A DNA stretch of 64,000 bases from Niastella sp. OAS944 (GTDB lineage: Bacteria; Bacteroidota; Bacteroidia; Chitinophagales; Chitinophagaceae): the NCBI GenBank assembly GCA_024809215.1, contig JANUBW010000001.1, positions 124,001 to 188,000 of the forward strand. Reading direction: 5' to 3'. Each line of letters starts with the position of its first letter. The stretch's first letter is position 1. Position numbers and translations under genes: made by a program. Under the pieces are notes generated by a model. It was given only the letters and a program-made list of their open reading frames with translations. It was not told where the DNA came from and searched no databases. Shown piece by piece: positions 1 to 8,419 of this stretch.

Positions 1-1231
1 CATAATCTTTTAGTTTGCTGGTATCCGGATGCACCACTTTTTTTACAACCGGTTTATAAAAATCTTTCCACTGATATACGGTGGCCACACTATTGATGAT
101 CTCAGGAACAATACTGTATTCATCGCTATTGGTCATTACCACTACCCCATTGCCATTTTGCATACCGGCAACATACTCACACTTAAACCCATTGTTTGAA
201 CCGCCGTGGCGGAAGTATTTTTGTCCGCCCCGTTCTTCAACAAATACCCCCAGTGCTGCGCTATTTTTTTCAAGAACAGGTGTAAGCATAGTAGTAGTCA
301 TTTCTTTTGACAAAACCTTGTTCGATCTTCCTGCAAGCGCGTTTTGAGTTTCGATTATAAACCGGCTAATATCTTCGGGTGTTGTCCATAAACCATCAGG
401 CGCCTGTTCGGGATAAATATTGAATTTACCCGGCACCGGCGCCGTCATATTATAAGCAGAGGCAAGTTCTGGTAAAATTTTGTCAGATGGGGGTTGGGCA
501 AAACTGCTATGCGCCATACCCAGTGGTTTCAGTACGAACTGATCAATATATTTATCATATGGTAATCCGGTATTATCTGTTATCAGCTTTTTGGTGATCA
601 TGGTGCCACCGCCCGAATATTGGTATTTTGTACCCGGCACAAAAATGGAGCGAACAGCCGCTGAGTTAGATGGTCGTTTTCCATCGAGGATCTCGTTATC
701 GGTGGGTATTGAATCGCTCTTATTATACCCTCTAAAACCGTGTACACTCAAACCGGCGGTATGGCTCAGCAGTCGCGCTATGGTTACTTTCTGGTCCTTT
801 GTAAACGAATCGGCCGGTAATTTCCAGCTGGTAAGGTAATCGTTGACATCGCGATTAAGATCTAAATTTTTATCTACGGCCAATCGCAACACGCCCATTG
901 CATTCAACGATTTGCTAATAGAGGCGGCCTGAAACCTGGTAGTGGTGGTCACTTTTCGTTTGTCTGCCGAATCGGCCAGGCCATAGCCACGGGCCCATTC
1001 TACTTTATTATCTTTAATAACTGCGATGCTTACTCCCGGTACACGGTAATAGGCCATACGATCCTGCAGATGCCATAAACTACTATTCTGTATTTGCACC
1101 CAGCCGGCCAGGTGCGTTTCTACCTGCTTTATTTTTTGTTCTATCTCTTTTGAATAAGTTGGATTAGTTTGGGCCAGACAGTTATAACTGAGAGCTATAG
1201 GCAAGGCTAAAAGCAGGTAGTATTTGGGCAT
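1..1231 (-). CDS. Serine hydrolase, beta-lactamase/class C family (3' end outside window)
   Basis: Secreted or periplasmic serine hydrolase of the beta-lactamase/D-alanyl-D-alanine carboxypeptidase-like family; the substrate cannot be told. Read on the minus strand, the protein starts MPKYYLLLA with a signal peptide ending near CLAQ. It shows the SxxK nucleophile motif (SISK, about residues 104-107), a class C-type tyrosine motif (YSGGG, about residue 218) and a late HGG motif (HGGSNNG) equivalent to KTG. The frame is open from the ATG at 1231 to position 1, so about 410 residues are visible and the C-terminus is cut by the window edge. Family members often carry a further C-terminal domain, which would lie outside. 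Its upstream side is the long repeat-filled gap to 2120. Confidence 0.9.
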   Translation of the reverse strand, partial: MPKYYLLLALPIALSYNCLAQTNPTYSKEIEQKIKQVETHLAGWVQIQNSSLWHLQDRMAYYRVPGVSIAVIKDNKVEWARGYGLADSADKRKVTTTTRFQAASISKSLNAMGVLRLAVDKNLDLNRDVNDYLTSWKLPADSFTKDQKVTIARLLSHTAGLSVHGFRGYNKSDSIPTDNEILDGKRPSNSAAVRSIFVPGTKYQYSGGGTMITKKLITDNTGLPYDKYIDQFVLKPLGMAHSSFAQPPSDKILPELASAYNMTAPVPGKFNIYPEQAPDGLWTTPEDISRFIIETQNALAGRSNKVLSKEMTTTMLTPVLEKNSAALGVFVEERGGQKYFRHGGSNNGFKCEYVAGMQNGNGVVVMTNSDEYSIVPEIINSVATVYQWKDFYKPVVKKVVHPDTSKLKDY

Positions 1232-1371
1232 TGTAGTTATTTTGGCAAAAAGATACCGAAAACATGGAGAGCAGAACGTTAATTTTAGTAAATGGTTTTA
1301 AAAGTATGAACTGGGTGTGGCTTTATTTGAGGTAACCAATCCGTTTTGACCGTTTTTTCAAAAATCAGGCG

Positions 1372-2046
1372 TTCACCACTCAGGTTTAAGCTTCCGCCAA
1401 TTAAGTTTTTCACTTCACCAGGCAGGTTTAGGTATTTACCAATCAGGTTATTGTCTACACCAATCAGATTACAGCCTACATTAATTAGGTTATTGCCTTG
1501 CCAATCGGGTTGTAGTCTTTCCCAGTCGGATTATAACCTTCGCCAATCAGGAAATGGTGTTTCCCAGTCGGGTAATGATCTTTCCCAATCGGATCATTGC
1601 CTTCGCCAGTCGGGTTATGGCTTTCGGCAGTCGGGTAATAGCTTTCACTAATCAGGTTACACCCTTAAACCAATCAGGTTAAACCCTATACCCATCAGGT
1701 AATGTCCATCGTCAATCTGGTAAAAGCCTTCGCCAAGAAAGTCATCGTGAACACCTGTCGAGTAATAGCCTACACCTTATTGGGAAAGCACTTTTTCTCA
1801 ACGGATTTTGAGGATTTCTTATTAAAGAGCGCAAGAGAACTACCTGGGTGAGGTCAATACGTAATTAGTGAAATCAAATACCTGGTCGGGTAAGCCCTAA
1901 TTCCTGACAAGGAAAGCCCAATACCTGACAAACATGCTCCGAAACTGAGCTGGCAAAGGTAACATATTGAAAAAAACACTTCAAAAACTGAGTTGGAAAG
2001 GGCTGTATTTCGCAAAACCTTTCAAATACTGAATTGGGGTGCTATG
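1372..2046. repeat. Degenerate 21-bp tandem repeat array (array 1)
   Basis: This gap of nearly 900 bases holds a tandem array instead of a gene. From 1372 to 1791 there are about 20 consecutive units, nearly all 21 bp (one 20, one 22), with a core like CCAATCAGGTTATNGCCTTC. After a less regular stretch, a second block of eight 21-bp units follows (1879-2046) with a drifted consensus (alternating TACCTGACAA-like and AAACTGAGTTGG-like units). Because 21 is a multiple of three, a reading frame stays open through part of the array and would give QSG-type heptapeptides, but no start signal or protein family supports coding. No other feature was seen between 1232 and 2120. Confidence 0.85.
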
Positions 2047-2120
2047 TTTGGTCTGTTAACTCCTTAAAATACTTGTGAATCAATAAATAAAACTAATATT
2101 TGCCTGAGAAAACCAATCAT

Positions 2121-3050
2121 ATGAAGTTAGGCATACTTGCCCTCGTATCCTTTACTGCATTTCTGACAAGCTTTAAAAACCATGGCACCATTCAATCACA
2201 CCGGCAATCATCAGACAGTGCATATGTTTCCGCTCTTGTAAATAAATGGAACAAAGCGCATGCATCAAAAGACGTGGGAATTTTTTCGAATCTCTATAGT
2301 AAGACCATATTATATTATGGAAAACAGAAAGACAAGAACTATTGCGTAGAAAGCAAGCTTGAACTATTCAAAAAGTACCCCGACTACTATCAACAGATAT
2401 TTGGCAATATCCAACTCGAAAAAATAAGTGAAACTGAATTCAAATGTTCATTTATAAAACGGGTCAATTTTAATAAAAAAACAAACGATTATCCCTCCTA
2501 TTTAGTCTTTACAAAAGAACAGGATGCCTGGAAAATTACAACAGAAGGCGACCTGGTTACCGACAAAAATTTAGCAAAGGCCAAAGACATCAAAATTCCT
2601 AAAGATGCAATAAAAGGAGATTTTAATGGCGACGGAGTTGCTGATTACGCATGGCTGGTTCCACCAAAAGAATCTGAATGCGGCGATTGTTCTGGTAATT
2701 GTACAAGCTATATAAGGTTTTCCAATGCTGCTATTCCTGCTATAAAAGTAGAATCGTGTATCGGCGGTAATCCAACTAATTTAGGCGATCTTAACAAAAA
2801 CGGAACTGACGAGATTGGTTTATTGCCCGACTGGTGTACAAGCTGCTGGCGGGGATACAAGGTTTACACGCTTAAAACAAACAAATGGATATATGCTGTT
2901 GAACCTTTTTCAACGCATTGCAACCAATGGGAAGAAGGCGTTATACCAATAGAAATAGACCCTAATAAAAATGGCAATGTATTGATCAGGTATAGCGACA
3001 TGGCAGATGATGATCTTGTCACAAAAACGAAGTCGGTGCCTATTAAATAA
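2121..3050 (+). CDS. Secreted hypothetical protein, NTF2-like region plus FG-GAP/VCBS-like Ca-binding segment
   Basis: Predicted exported protein of 309 residues; function not recognised. I chose the ATG at 2121 (MKLGILALVSFTAF, a signal peptide) over an upstream TTG at 2100. Residues about 40-150 resemble a nuclear-transport-factor-2/SnoaL-like fold, by length and by the pattern of a short helical start and a closing strand ending AWKITTEGD. The second half has two Asp-rich calcium-loop motifs (DFNGDGVADYAW and DLNKNGTDEIG), typical of FG-GAP/VCBS repeats, and several Cys residues (ECGDCSGNC, WCTSCW) that could form disulfides. It stands alone between the repeat array and a methyltransferase gene. 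Confidence 0.75.
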   Translation: MKLGILALVSFTAFLTSFKNHGTIQSHRQSSDSAYVSALVNKWNKAHASKDVGIFSNLYSKTILYYGKQKDKNYCVESKLELFKKYPDYYQQIFGNIQLEKISETEFKCSFIKRVNFNKKTNDYPSYLVFTKEQDAWKITTEGDLVTDKNLAKAKDIKIPKDAIKGDFNGDGVADYAWLVPPKESECGDCSGNCTSYIRFSNAAIPAIKVESCIGGNPTNLGDLNKNGTDEIGLLPDWCTSCWRGYKVYTLKTNKWIYAVEPFSTHCNQWEEGVIPIEIDPNKNGNVLIRYSDMADDDLVTKTKSVPIK

Positions 3051-3118
3051 TTTAACAGGCAAATACACTCTGCGCAAAGACGTTGCGGTGCGATTATCTA
3101 TAAACTAAAATGCCCTAA

Positions 3119-3190
3119 ATGCTACACCCAATATTCTTCTTCGCATTCCTGGCTTTTTTATCAGGCAACCCTACCACTAAAGCAGGCTGA
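3119..3190 (+). other. Possible 23-codon signal-peptide-like micro-ORF
   Basis: A short open frame from ATG to TGA encodes a hydrophobic stretch (MLHPIFFFAFLAFLSG...) that looks like an isolated signal peptide. It may be the remnant of a secreted protein gene, a leader peptide or chance. Nothing else supports it. Confidence 0.2.
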
Positions 3191-3236
3191 AAGCAAGCCA
3201 ATAACCGATAGCGTCAATTGCCCGTATAGAATAGTT

Positions 3237-3244
3237 TACTTTTG
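3237..3244 (+). promoter_or_regulatory. Bacteroidota sigma-A type -7 box (TACTTTTG)
   Basis: Exact match to the Bacteroidota -7 consensus TAnnTTTG, 13 nt before the ATG of the methyltransferase gene, with a TTG near 3218 as a possible -33 element. It implies a very short 5' leader. Confidence 0.55.
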
Positions 3245-3257
3245 CAGTATAATAATC

Positions 3258-3881
3258 ATGTCAGCCTCACTACAACTACAACACCTTCAACGACCAGGTT
3301 ATACTATTGACCTGTATATACCTAATGCACAGGAAGTGCAAAACATTTACTTTCAACAAAGGCAGGTACAGGCGCACGTGCCTTTTCCGCACTGGACCAA
3401 ACTTTGGCCTGCAGCGCTGGCTATGAGTGATTTTATATTTAATCACCCTGAGGTGGTGAAAGATAAAAAAGTGTTGGAACTGGCGGCTGGCCTTGGTCTT
3501 CCTTCTTTTGTAGCCGCACGATTCGCAAACAGGGTTTGTTGCAGCGATTATTTGGAAGAAGCGGTTGATGCAATGAATAAGACAGTTCAGCATTTACAAC
3601 TTACCAATGTTTCCTGTGAATTATTAGACTGGAACCATCTGCCATCTGATCTTACTTCTGATGTATTATTGCTTAGCGATATCAATTACGACCCCGAACA
3701 ATTTGATAAGTTATGCCAGGTATTGCAACGGTTTATACAACAGGGTACGTTTATTATACTAACCACGCCGCAACGGCTCATGGCCAAACCTTTTATTGAA
3801 AAGCTACTGCCCATTTGCAAACAACAGTATGAAATGACTGCAGATAATACATCTATCAGTTTATTGGTATTGCACAAATAA
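3258..3881 (+). CDS. Class I SAM-dependent methyltransferase, METTL21/nicotinamide-methyltransferase-like
   Basis: Cytoplasmic 207-residue methyltransferase of the lysine/nicotinamide methyltransferase superfamily (Methyltransf_16 type). An N-terminal HWTKLWPAA segment, typical of this family, precedes motif I (VLELAAGLGLPS, about residues 70-81) which binds S-adenosylmethionine. An acidic residue in a CSDY loop and a DVLLLSDINYD segment follow. The target, a protein lysine or a small molecule, cannot be predicted. It is a single-gene unit with its own TAnnTTTG promoter and converges on the UspA gene. Confidence 0.85.
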   Translation: MSASLQLQHLQRPGYTIDLYIPNAQEVQNIYFQQRQVQAHVPFPHWTKLWPAALAMSDFIFNHPEVVKDKKVLELAAGLGLPSFVAARFANRVCCSDYLEEAVDAMNKTVQHLQLTNVSCELLDWNHLPSDLTSDVLLLSDINYDPEQFDKLCQVLQRFIQQGTFIILTTPQRLMAKPFIEKLLPICKQQYEMTADNTSISLLVLHK

Positions 3882-3882
3882 A

Positions 3883-3910
3883 AAGGCCCCAACTAAACAG
3901 CCAGGGCCTT
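3883..3910. terminator. Hairpin terminator between convergent genes
   Basis: A 7-bp perfect stem AAGGCCC/GGGCCTT closes a 14-nt loop. On the minus strand it is followed by a T-rich run, so it best serves the uspA-like gene; it may also stop the methyltransferase transcript. Confidence 0.65.
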
Positions 3911-3957
3911 AACTCTATTCTATAAACAAACATATAAAAAACGAAGAACACTCTTAT

Positions 3958-4773
3958 TTATGAAGGCAACGACAGCAACGGTACGTTGTTGCCAGAGGCC
4001 ATCATCCTTGTTTTGCTGCGGTGCACCATACTATCCCAGAACCCATATTTATACGGCGCCATAATAAGCAGGTCGGCATTGATCTCTTTTATTTCATCCT
4101 GAATGGCATCGATGATCCTGCGGCTTTGTACATTCTTATAATAGTAGTTAATACCCGCAAAGGATTTATCGATAACCGCATGTTCTGCTTCTTCAGCTCC
4201 CTGTAATTCTTCTATTTTATCTTTTACGTACAACACTTCAACCGTTGCACCAAAGGTGGCGGCTATTTCATGTACGTTCTCCAGCACCTTCTCCTCTACC
4301 CCTTTTTCCATATCGCAGGCGAAGAGTATTTTGTGAATGCCATGGTATTTAGTAGTAATGGGTATAGCAAGTATAGGGAATTGCAGCTTGTGAATGGTAG
4401 AAGTGGTGGTATTACCCAACAGATCCTGTTCAACCGATCTGTTGGCCATGCCCATAACCACAGCATTGGCCTCAAACTGATTGATACAGCCTACCAGGCT
4501 CTCGTAAAAATTGCCGAAGGCCAAATGGGGGGTCACTTTTACGTTGTACTTTTTACTAAGCGCCTGCGCCGCCTTATTGAGGTTGGCATGGTAAATTTCC
4601 AGTATTTCGTCAATGGCATTGCCGTTAACCCGGGCATTTAAAACATGAATGGAAATTTCGCTGTAGTTAAAAAGGATCAGTTCGTGGCCTTGCTCGGCTG
4701 CTACCGCTGCAGCAAATTCGGCTGCATTTTCAGCTTCAGCTGAATAATCGGTAGCTACAATTATTTTCTTCAT
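3958..4773 (-). CDS. Universal stress protein, tandem UspA domains
   Basis: Cytoplasmic 271-residue protein made of two consecutive Usp domains. The start at 4773 (MKKIIVATDYSAEAENAAE) is preferred over an ATG 72 nt upstream, because Usp domains begin directly with this strand. Domain 1 (about 1-145) keeps the D in VATDYS and a degenerate nucleotide-binding loop (VMGMANRS...LLGNTTT). Domain 2 (about 150-271; ILFACDM...LLIMAPYKYG) has a weaker loop, as is common in tandem UspA proteins where one half binds ATP. The role is stress survival, not a defined reaction. Confidence 0.9.
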   Translation of the reverse strand: MKKIIVATDYSAEAENAAEFAAAVAAEQGHELILFNYSEISIHVLNARVNGNAIDEILEIYHANLNKAAQALSKKYNVKVTPHLAFGNFYESLVGCINQFEANAVVMGMANRSVEQDLLGNTTTSTIHKLQFPILAIPITTKYHGIHKILFACDMEKGVEEKVLENVHEIAATFGATVEVLYVKDKIEELQGAEEAEHAVIDKSFAGINYYYKNVQSRRIIDAIQDEIKEINADLLIMAPYKYGFWDSMVHRSKTRMMASGNNVPLLSLPS

Positions 4774-4963
4774 ATAAGGAAGGGATTGTTTCCCATTTAA
4801 AACATGAGAGGATCGAAATTGTTGACTGTACTTTCTAATTTTCACGGCTTTTTCATATTGTTTGTTGAAATTACAATTAATAAAGCCGGTTTAGGCTGAC
4901 CGCGCTCATGTGGACGAATGATTTTGGATACTGCCGGAAACGACAAGAGTTTCCGCTGAAGCT

Positions 4964-5659
4964 TTAATCCTCCTCCTCATCATCATCCATATCCTCGGTA
5001 CTCAAATAAAACCAGTCTACTTCGAGGTTATCTAACATATTATCAAACCTGTCTTTGTCGTTGGTGCCAATAAAAATACCGGAACAGTTTTGTTCATTGT
5101 CGAATGACAAACTGATCATTTCAGCATAATCGCGGGTAAAAATGCGTTGCGTTGTGCTGGAAATATCTTCCAGCTCCTGCCAGTTTCGCTTAATATGATC
5201 AACCACTTCGGCATTCACCGCTTCAAGAGAATTGCCATTGTATTTCAAACCGCCTAATACCCCGTTGTATACCGCCAGCATCAACATACAGGCGTCGGTT
5301 GTTGGTAATTCAAGGTACCAGTTGGGGTTTTCGGCAGAAGAATAATTGCCATATACAGGCGGGTTGGCATTTGACAGATCTTCCTTCTTTATTCCCCAAT
5401 GTACCACGCCCTGGTTCTCTTCATAAAAGACCCAATATTCATCGGGCGAAAAACCTATTTTACTACCCGGCTGTAATAACCGGTTGTGCGAATAATTAAT
5501 GGCCTCATGCCTGCCCAATGTAAGATAGTACGCACGTAGTGTAGCGGGCAAAGCAATATTCAACTGTTCTTCCAATGCCGCGATCCCGCTTTCCTCAAAA
5601 CCAAAATTTTCATTTTCCGGTACATTATACAAATGCCTGATCTTTTGAAAATATGTCAT
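4964..5659 (-). CDS. SMI1/KNR4 (SUKH) family protein
   Basis: Cytoplasmic 231-residue protein of the SUKH superfamily. The family pattern is visible: an early helix EESGIAALEEQLNIALP, ATLRAYYLTLG, then FYEENQGVVHWGI and an ELPTTDACM region. The last ten residues are almost all Asp/Glu. SUKH proteins often act as immunity proteins to secreted toxins, but no toxin gene is present here. The nearest neighbour is the LuxR regulator ending 19 nt upstream on the same strand, so the two may be co-transcribed. Function unassigned. Confidence 0.8.
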   Translation of the reverse strand: MTYFQKIRHLYNVPENENFGFEESGIAALEEQLNIALPATLRAYYLTLGRHEAINYSHNRLLQPGSKIGFSPDEYWVFYEENQGVVHWGIKKEDLSNANPPVYGNYSSAENPNWYLELPTTDACMLMLAVYNGVLGGLKYNGNSLEAVNAEVVDHIKRNWQELEDISSTTQRIFTRDYAEMISLSFDNEQNCSGIFIGTNDKDRFDNMLDNLEVDWFYLSTEDMDDDEEED

Positions 5660-5678
5660 ACCTGTAGTTTTATTTAGT

Positions 5679-6320
5679 TTAGATCAACCCCGTTTCCTTT
5701 GCGCGGTTGATCAACGATACTATATTGTTTACCTGGAATTTCGCCAGCAGGGTTGAGCGATGTGTTTTAACAGTAAGCGGACTAATAAACAATTCTTCCG
5801 CAATGGCTGCTGATTTTCGTCCATCGGCCAGTAATTGCAGTATCTGTTTTTCTCTTTTGGTAAGTTCGGGCACAGGTTGCAATGTATTCAGGTCGGGCTG
5901 TTGCATGATCTCCTTCACCTCAAGGCTCATGGCTGTTTTTCCATCCAGTACGGTATTTAATGCATCGAGCAATTCTTTGGCTGATGTATTTTTAAGGAGG
6001 TAGCCTTTGGCGCCGTTCCTGAACATTTGTGAGATAATGCTTCGCTCACTCAGGTTGCTAAGCGCAACAACAATGGTTTTAGGGTACCGCTCACTTACTT
6101 CTTTACAAAAATGAACCCCATTGCCATCGGGCAGGGTAATATCGAGCAGCACGATATCTACAGAATTTTCTTGCAGAAAATTCATAAACTCGTTACCGGT
6201 GGTAAAACAACCTGCTATCTCATACAGCGGGTTATTCTCAAGCAATGACCTGAACCCCTGCAACACAATGGGATGATCGTCTACAATAGCAATACTGATC
6301 TTATGATTGTTGGGCAACAT
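5679..6320 (-). CDS. NarL/FixJ-type response regulator
   Basis: Two-component response regulator of 213 residues. The receiver domain (about 8-125) has the acidic pocket (VDDH) and phospho-acceptor Asp60 in LLDITLPDG. The C-terminal LuxR helix-turn-helix (about 150-210) contains LTKREKQILQLLADG and SPLTVKTHRSTLLAKF. Its start overlaps the 3' end of the sensor kinase gene by 20 bp, so the two are translationally coupled partners. Target genes unknown. Confidence 0.95.
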   Translation of the reverse strand: MLPNNHKISIAIVDDHPIVLQGFRSLLENNPLYEIAGCFTTGNEFMNFLQENSVDIVLLDITLPDGNGVHFCKEVSERYPKTIVVALSNLSERSIISQMFRNGAKGYLLKNTSAKELLDALNTVLDGKTAMSLEVKEIMQQPDLNTLQPVPELTKREKQILQLLADGRKSAAIAEELFISPLTVKTHRSTLLAKFQVNNIVSLINRAKETGLI

Positions 6321-8274
6321 GTAACTCTATATTTATAATGGTTCCTTCGGGTGATGATTCAATATGCAGATCGCCGTGAAAATAATCAACCCGGTTACGG
6401 ATATTCTTAAGTCCGATGCCATCTGATTGCCGGCTGCTTACATCAAAGCCTTTCCCATTATCTTCAACGGTAATGAAAAAGCGATCTTCTTCCTGGCTGC
6501 ATTGCAGCATGATCATAGAAGCGTTGGCATGTTTCACCGCATTATTAATGATCTCCTGTATCATTCTATAAATAGTGGTTTGCGTTGAAAGCGGCAATGC
6601 CGCATCGATATTATAGGCATTGTACACCAATCGCAATTGCGGGCTCATAACCGAACTGCACAGGTCTTTAAGCGCATCCTGCAAACCCAGGGTAAGCAGG
6701 GCTTCCGGCATCATATTTCGTGAGATCCAACGCAGCTCACGAATAGAAGTATCCAACTGATCTGTAACCTGTAGCAACTGCTGTTCCTGTAGTGCGTTTT
6801 CGGCTGGCACACGTGAAAGATTTAATTTAAGGGCGCTCAGGTGGCAACCTAATCCATCGTGCAGGTCGCGCGCCAGTCGCCGGCGCTCCTGCTCCTGCCC
6901 TTCCATCAACGCCGTGTAATTCGATAGCTGTTTTTCCTTTTCTATACTTTCCAGTTCGGCCTTATGCTCAGCCTCGCGCTTCGCAGCCATTTTCTTTCTG
7001 TATTGTAATTGCATAATGGCAAGTACGGCCACCAGGCACAAAATGGCAATTACAGCCAGCAACAACAGCAATTGGAATTTCTTCTCCCGGGCACTGATCA
7101 TTTTCTCACGTTCCAGATTCAATATCTGTTTTTCTTTTTCGGCCGTTCTAAAACGGGCTTCCATGGCCGCAATTTCGGTTTGGGTTTGTTTGGTATAAAC
7201 TGAGTCTGATAGCTGAGTATACTGCATCAACCACCGGTAAGCAGCTTCTGTATTGCCGCTCTGCTTTTCAGTTTCGGCCAAATCGAACAGCAATTGTTTT
7301 TTGTTTTTGGAAAGCGGAAAACTGGCTTCCATTTCCAGCCCCTGCAGTAAAAACTTTTTGGCTGCTGCAAAATTCTTTTCAGCTTTATATACATTGAACT
7401 GTTCATACAACAGGGAACGTTTCTCGAAGATATCGTTCATTTGTTCTGCCAGTGTGAGCCCGCGTTCCAGGCTTTGATGCGCCAGCGCATAAGCATTGGT
7501 ATTTCTGTAATAAGCGCCTTCAACAGAATAATACAAGGGCCAATAGTAAGAATCAGGATTGGGTTCCAGTATCTTTTTTGCTTTCTTTAAAAAAGGAAGC
7601 GCCTGTTCTGGTCTGCCGCTTAGGATATATGCACGGGCAGATAATACATAGGCATCGGCCAGATCGGCATATACAGTATTACCTGCTTCCATAACAGCAA
7701 TGGCGCGGGGAAAATATTGAAGCGACCGTTCATACTCACCCATATTCAGCAGCACCAGCCCAATGTTGTGATAATTCAACGCCACCCGTGTACTATCGCC
7801 GGCCCGTTGGGCAAGCGGCAATGCTTTATTGATAAGAATATTGAGGTATTCGCGTGAGTTATCGCGCCGTTGTTCAATGGCGCCATAATTGTTCCATGCC
7901 CTCGACCGGTAGATCAACGCTTCCTGCTGCGGAAATTTGCTCAATAACTTTTCAGCCAATAAATATTCCTGCTGGCTGCGGTCGGTATCAAACTCAAAAT
8001 ATACACCGGCCAAATAGAAATGAGCAATGGCAGAAAGATATTCATCCTGTTTGCTTAATTCAATGCTTTGCCGGGCATATCCCAGCGCCCTGGCAGTATC
8101 GCGGTTACTGTAATAATCGGAGAGCAGGAACAGCGCATCGAGTTTATCTTTTAATTTGGCAGATCTTTCCAGCACCTGTTGCAGACTGTCGGGGAATCTG
8201 CGATCGTCAACCACATGTTGCGCAGAGGCATTCACGCAAATACATAACAGGATGCAATAAAAAATTTTCTTCAA
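6301..8274 (-). CDS. TPR-containing sensor histidine kinase (HisKA_3 family)
   Basis: Membrane-bound sensor kinase that should phosphorylate the overlapping NarL-type regulator. The best N-terminus is a TTG at 8274 (LKKIFYCILLCICVNASAQ, a good signal peptide), giving 657 residues; an ATG at 8394 would add 40 unlikely residues. Order of domains: signal peptide, TPR-type helical repeats in the periplasmic half, one transmembrane segment (LLLLLAVIAILCLVAVLAIM), a coiled coil, a HisKA_3 dimerisation helix with the phospho-acceptor His in RDLHDGLGCHLS about 185 residues from the end, and an HATPase domain (NNAVKHA, VEDNGKGFD, GIGLKNI). TPR sensors of this kind are common in Bacteroidota; the signal is unknown. 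Confidence 0.92.
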   Translation of the reverse strand: MKKIFYCILLCICVNASAQHVVDDRRFPDSLQQVLERSAKLKDKLDALFLLSDYYSNRDTARALGYARQSIELSKQDEYLSAIAHFYLAGVYFEFDTDRSQQEYLLAEKLLSKFPQQEALIYRSRAWNNYGAIEQRRDNSREYLNILINKALPLAQRAGDSTRVALNYHNIGLVLLNMGEYERSLQYFPRAIAVMEAGNTVYADLADAYVLSARAYILSGRPEQALPFLKKAKKILEPNPDSYYWPLYYSVEGAYYRNTNAYALAHQSLERGLTLAEQMNDIFEKRSLLYEQFNVYKAEKNFAAAKKFLLQGLEMEASFPLSKNKKQLLFDLAETEKQSGNTEAAYRWLMQYTQLSDSVYTKQTQTEIAAMEARFRTAEKEKQILNLEREKMISAREKKFQLLLLLAVIAILCLVAVLAIMQLQYRKKMAAKREAEHKAELESIEKEKQLSNYTALMEGQEQERRRLARDLHDGLGCHLSALKLNLSRVPAENALQEQQLLQVTDQLDTSIRELRWISRNMMPEALLTLGLQDALKDLCSSVMSPQLRLVYNAYNIDAALPLSTQTTIYRMIQEIINNAVKHANASMIMLQCSQEEDRFFITVEDNGKGFDVSSRQSDGIGLKNIRNRVDYFHGDLHIESSPEGTIINIELHVAQQS

Positions 8275-8419
8275 TTGACAGGTATTTGAACGGAGCTTTA
8301 AAATTAGGGATAAATACAACCTGAAAAATACACCTTTGGGAGTATTGCCTTGCAAGGCCCGCCAGCTGAAATTTGTGAAAGCAATTCTCACCAATTTCCA
8401 CCATTAATCAATTAACATC

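Noticed and set aside
8274-8394. Upstream ATG start for the TPR kinase
   Set aside because: It would put 40 residues before an otherwise perfect signal peptide; the TTG at 8274 is more plausible.
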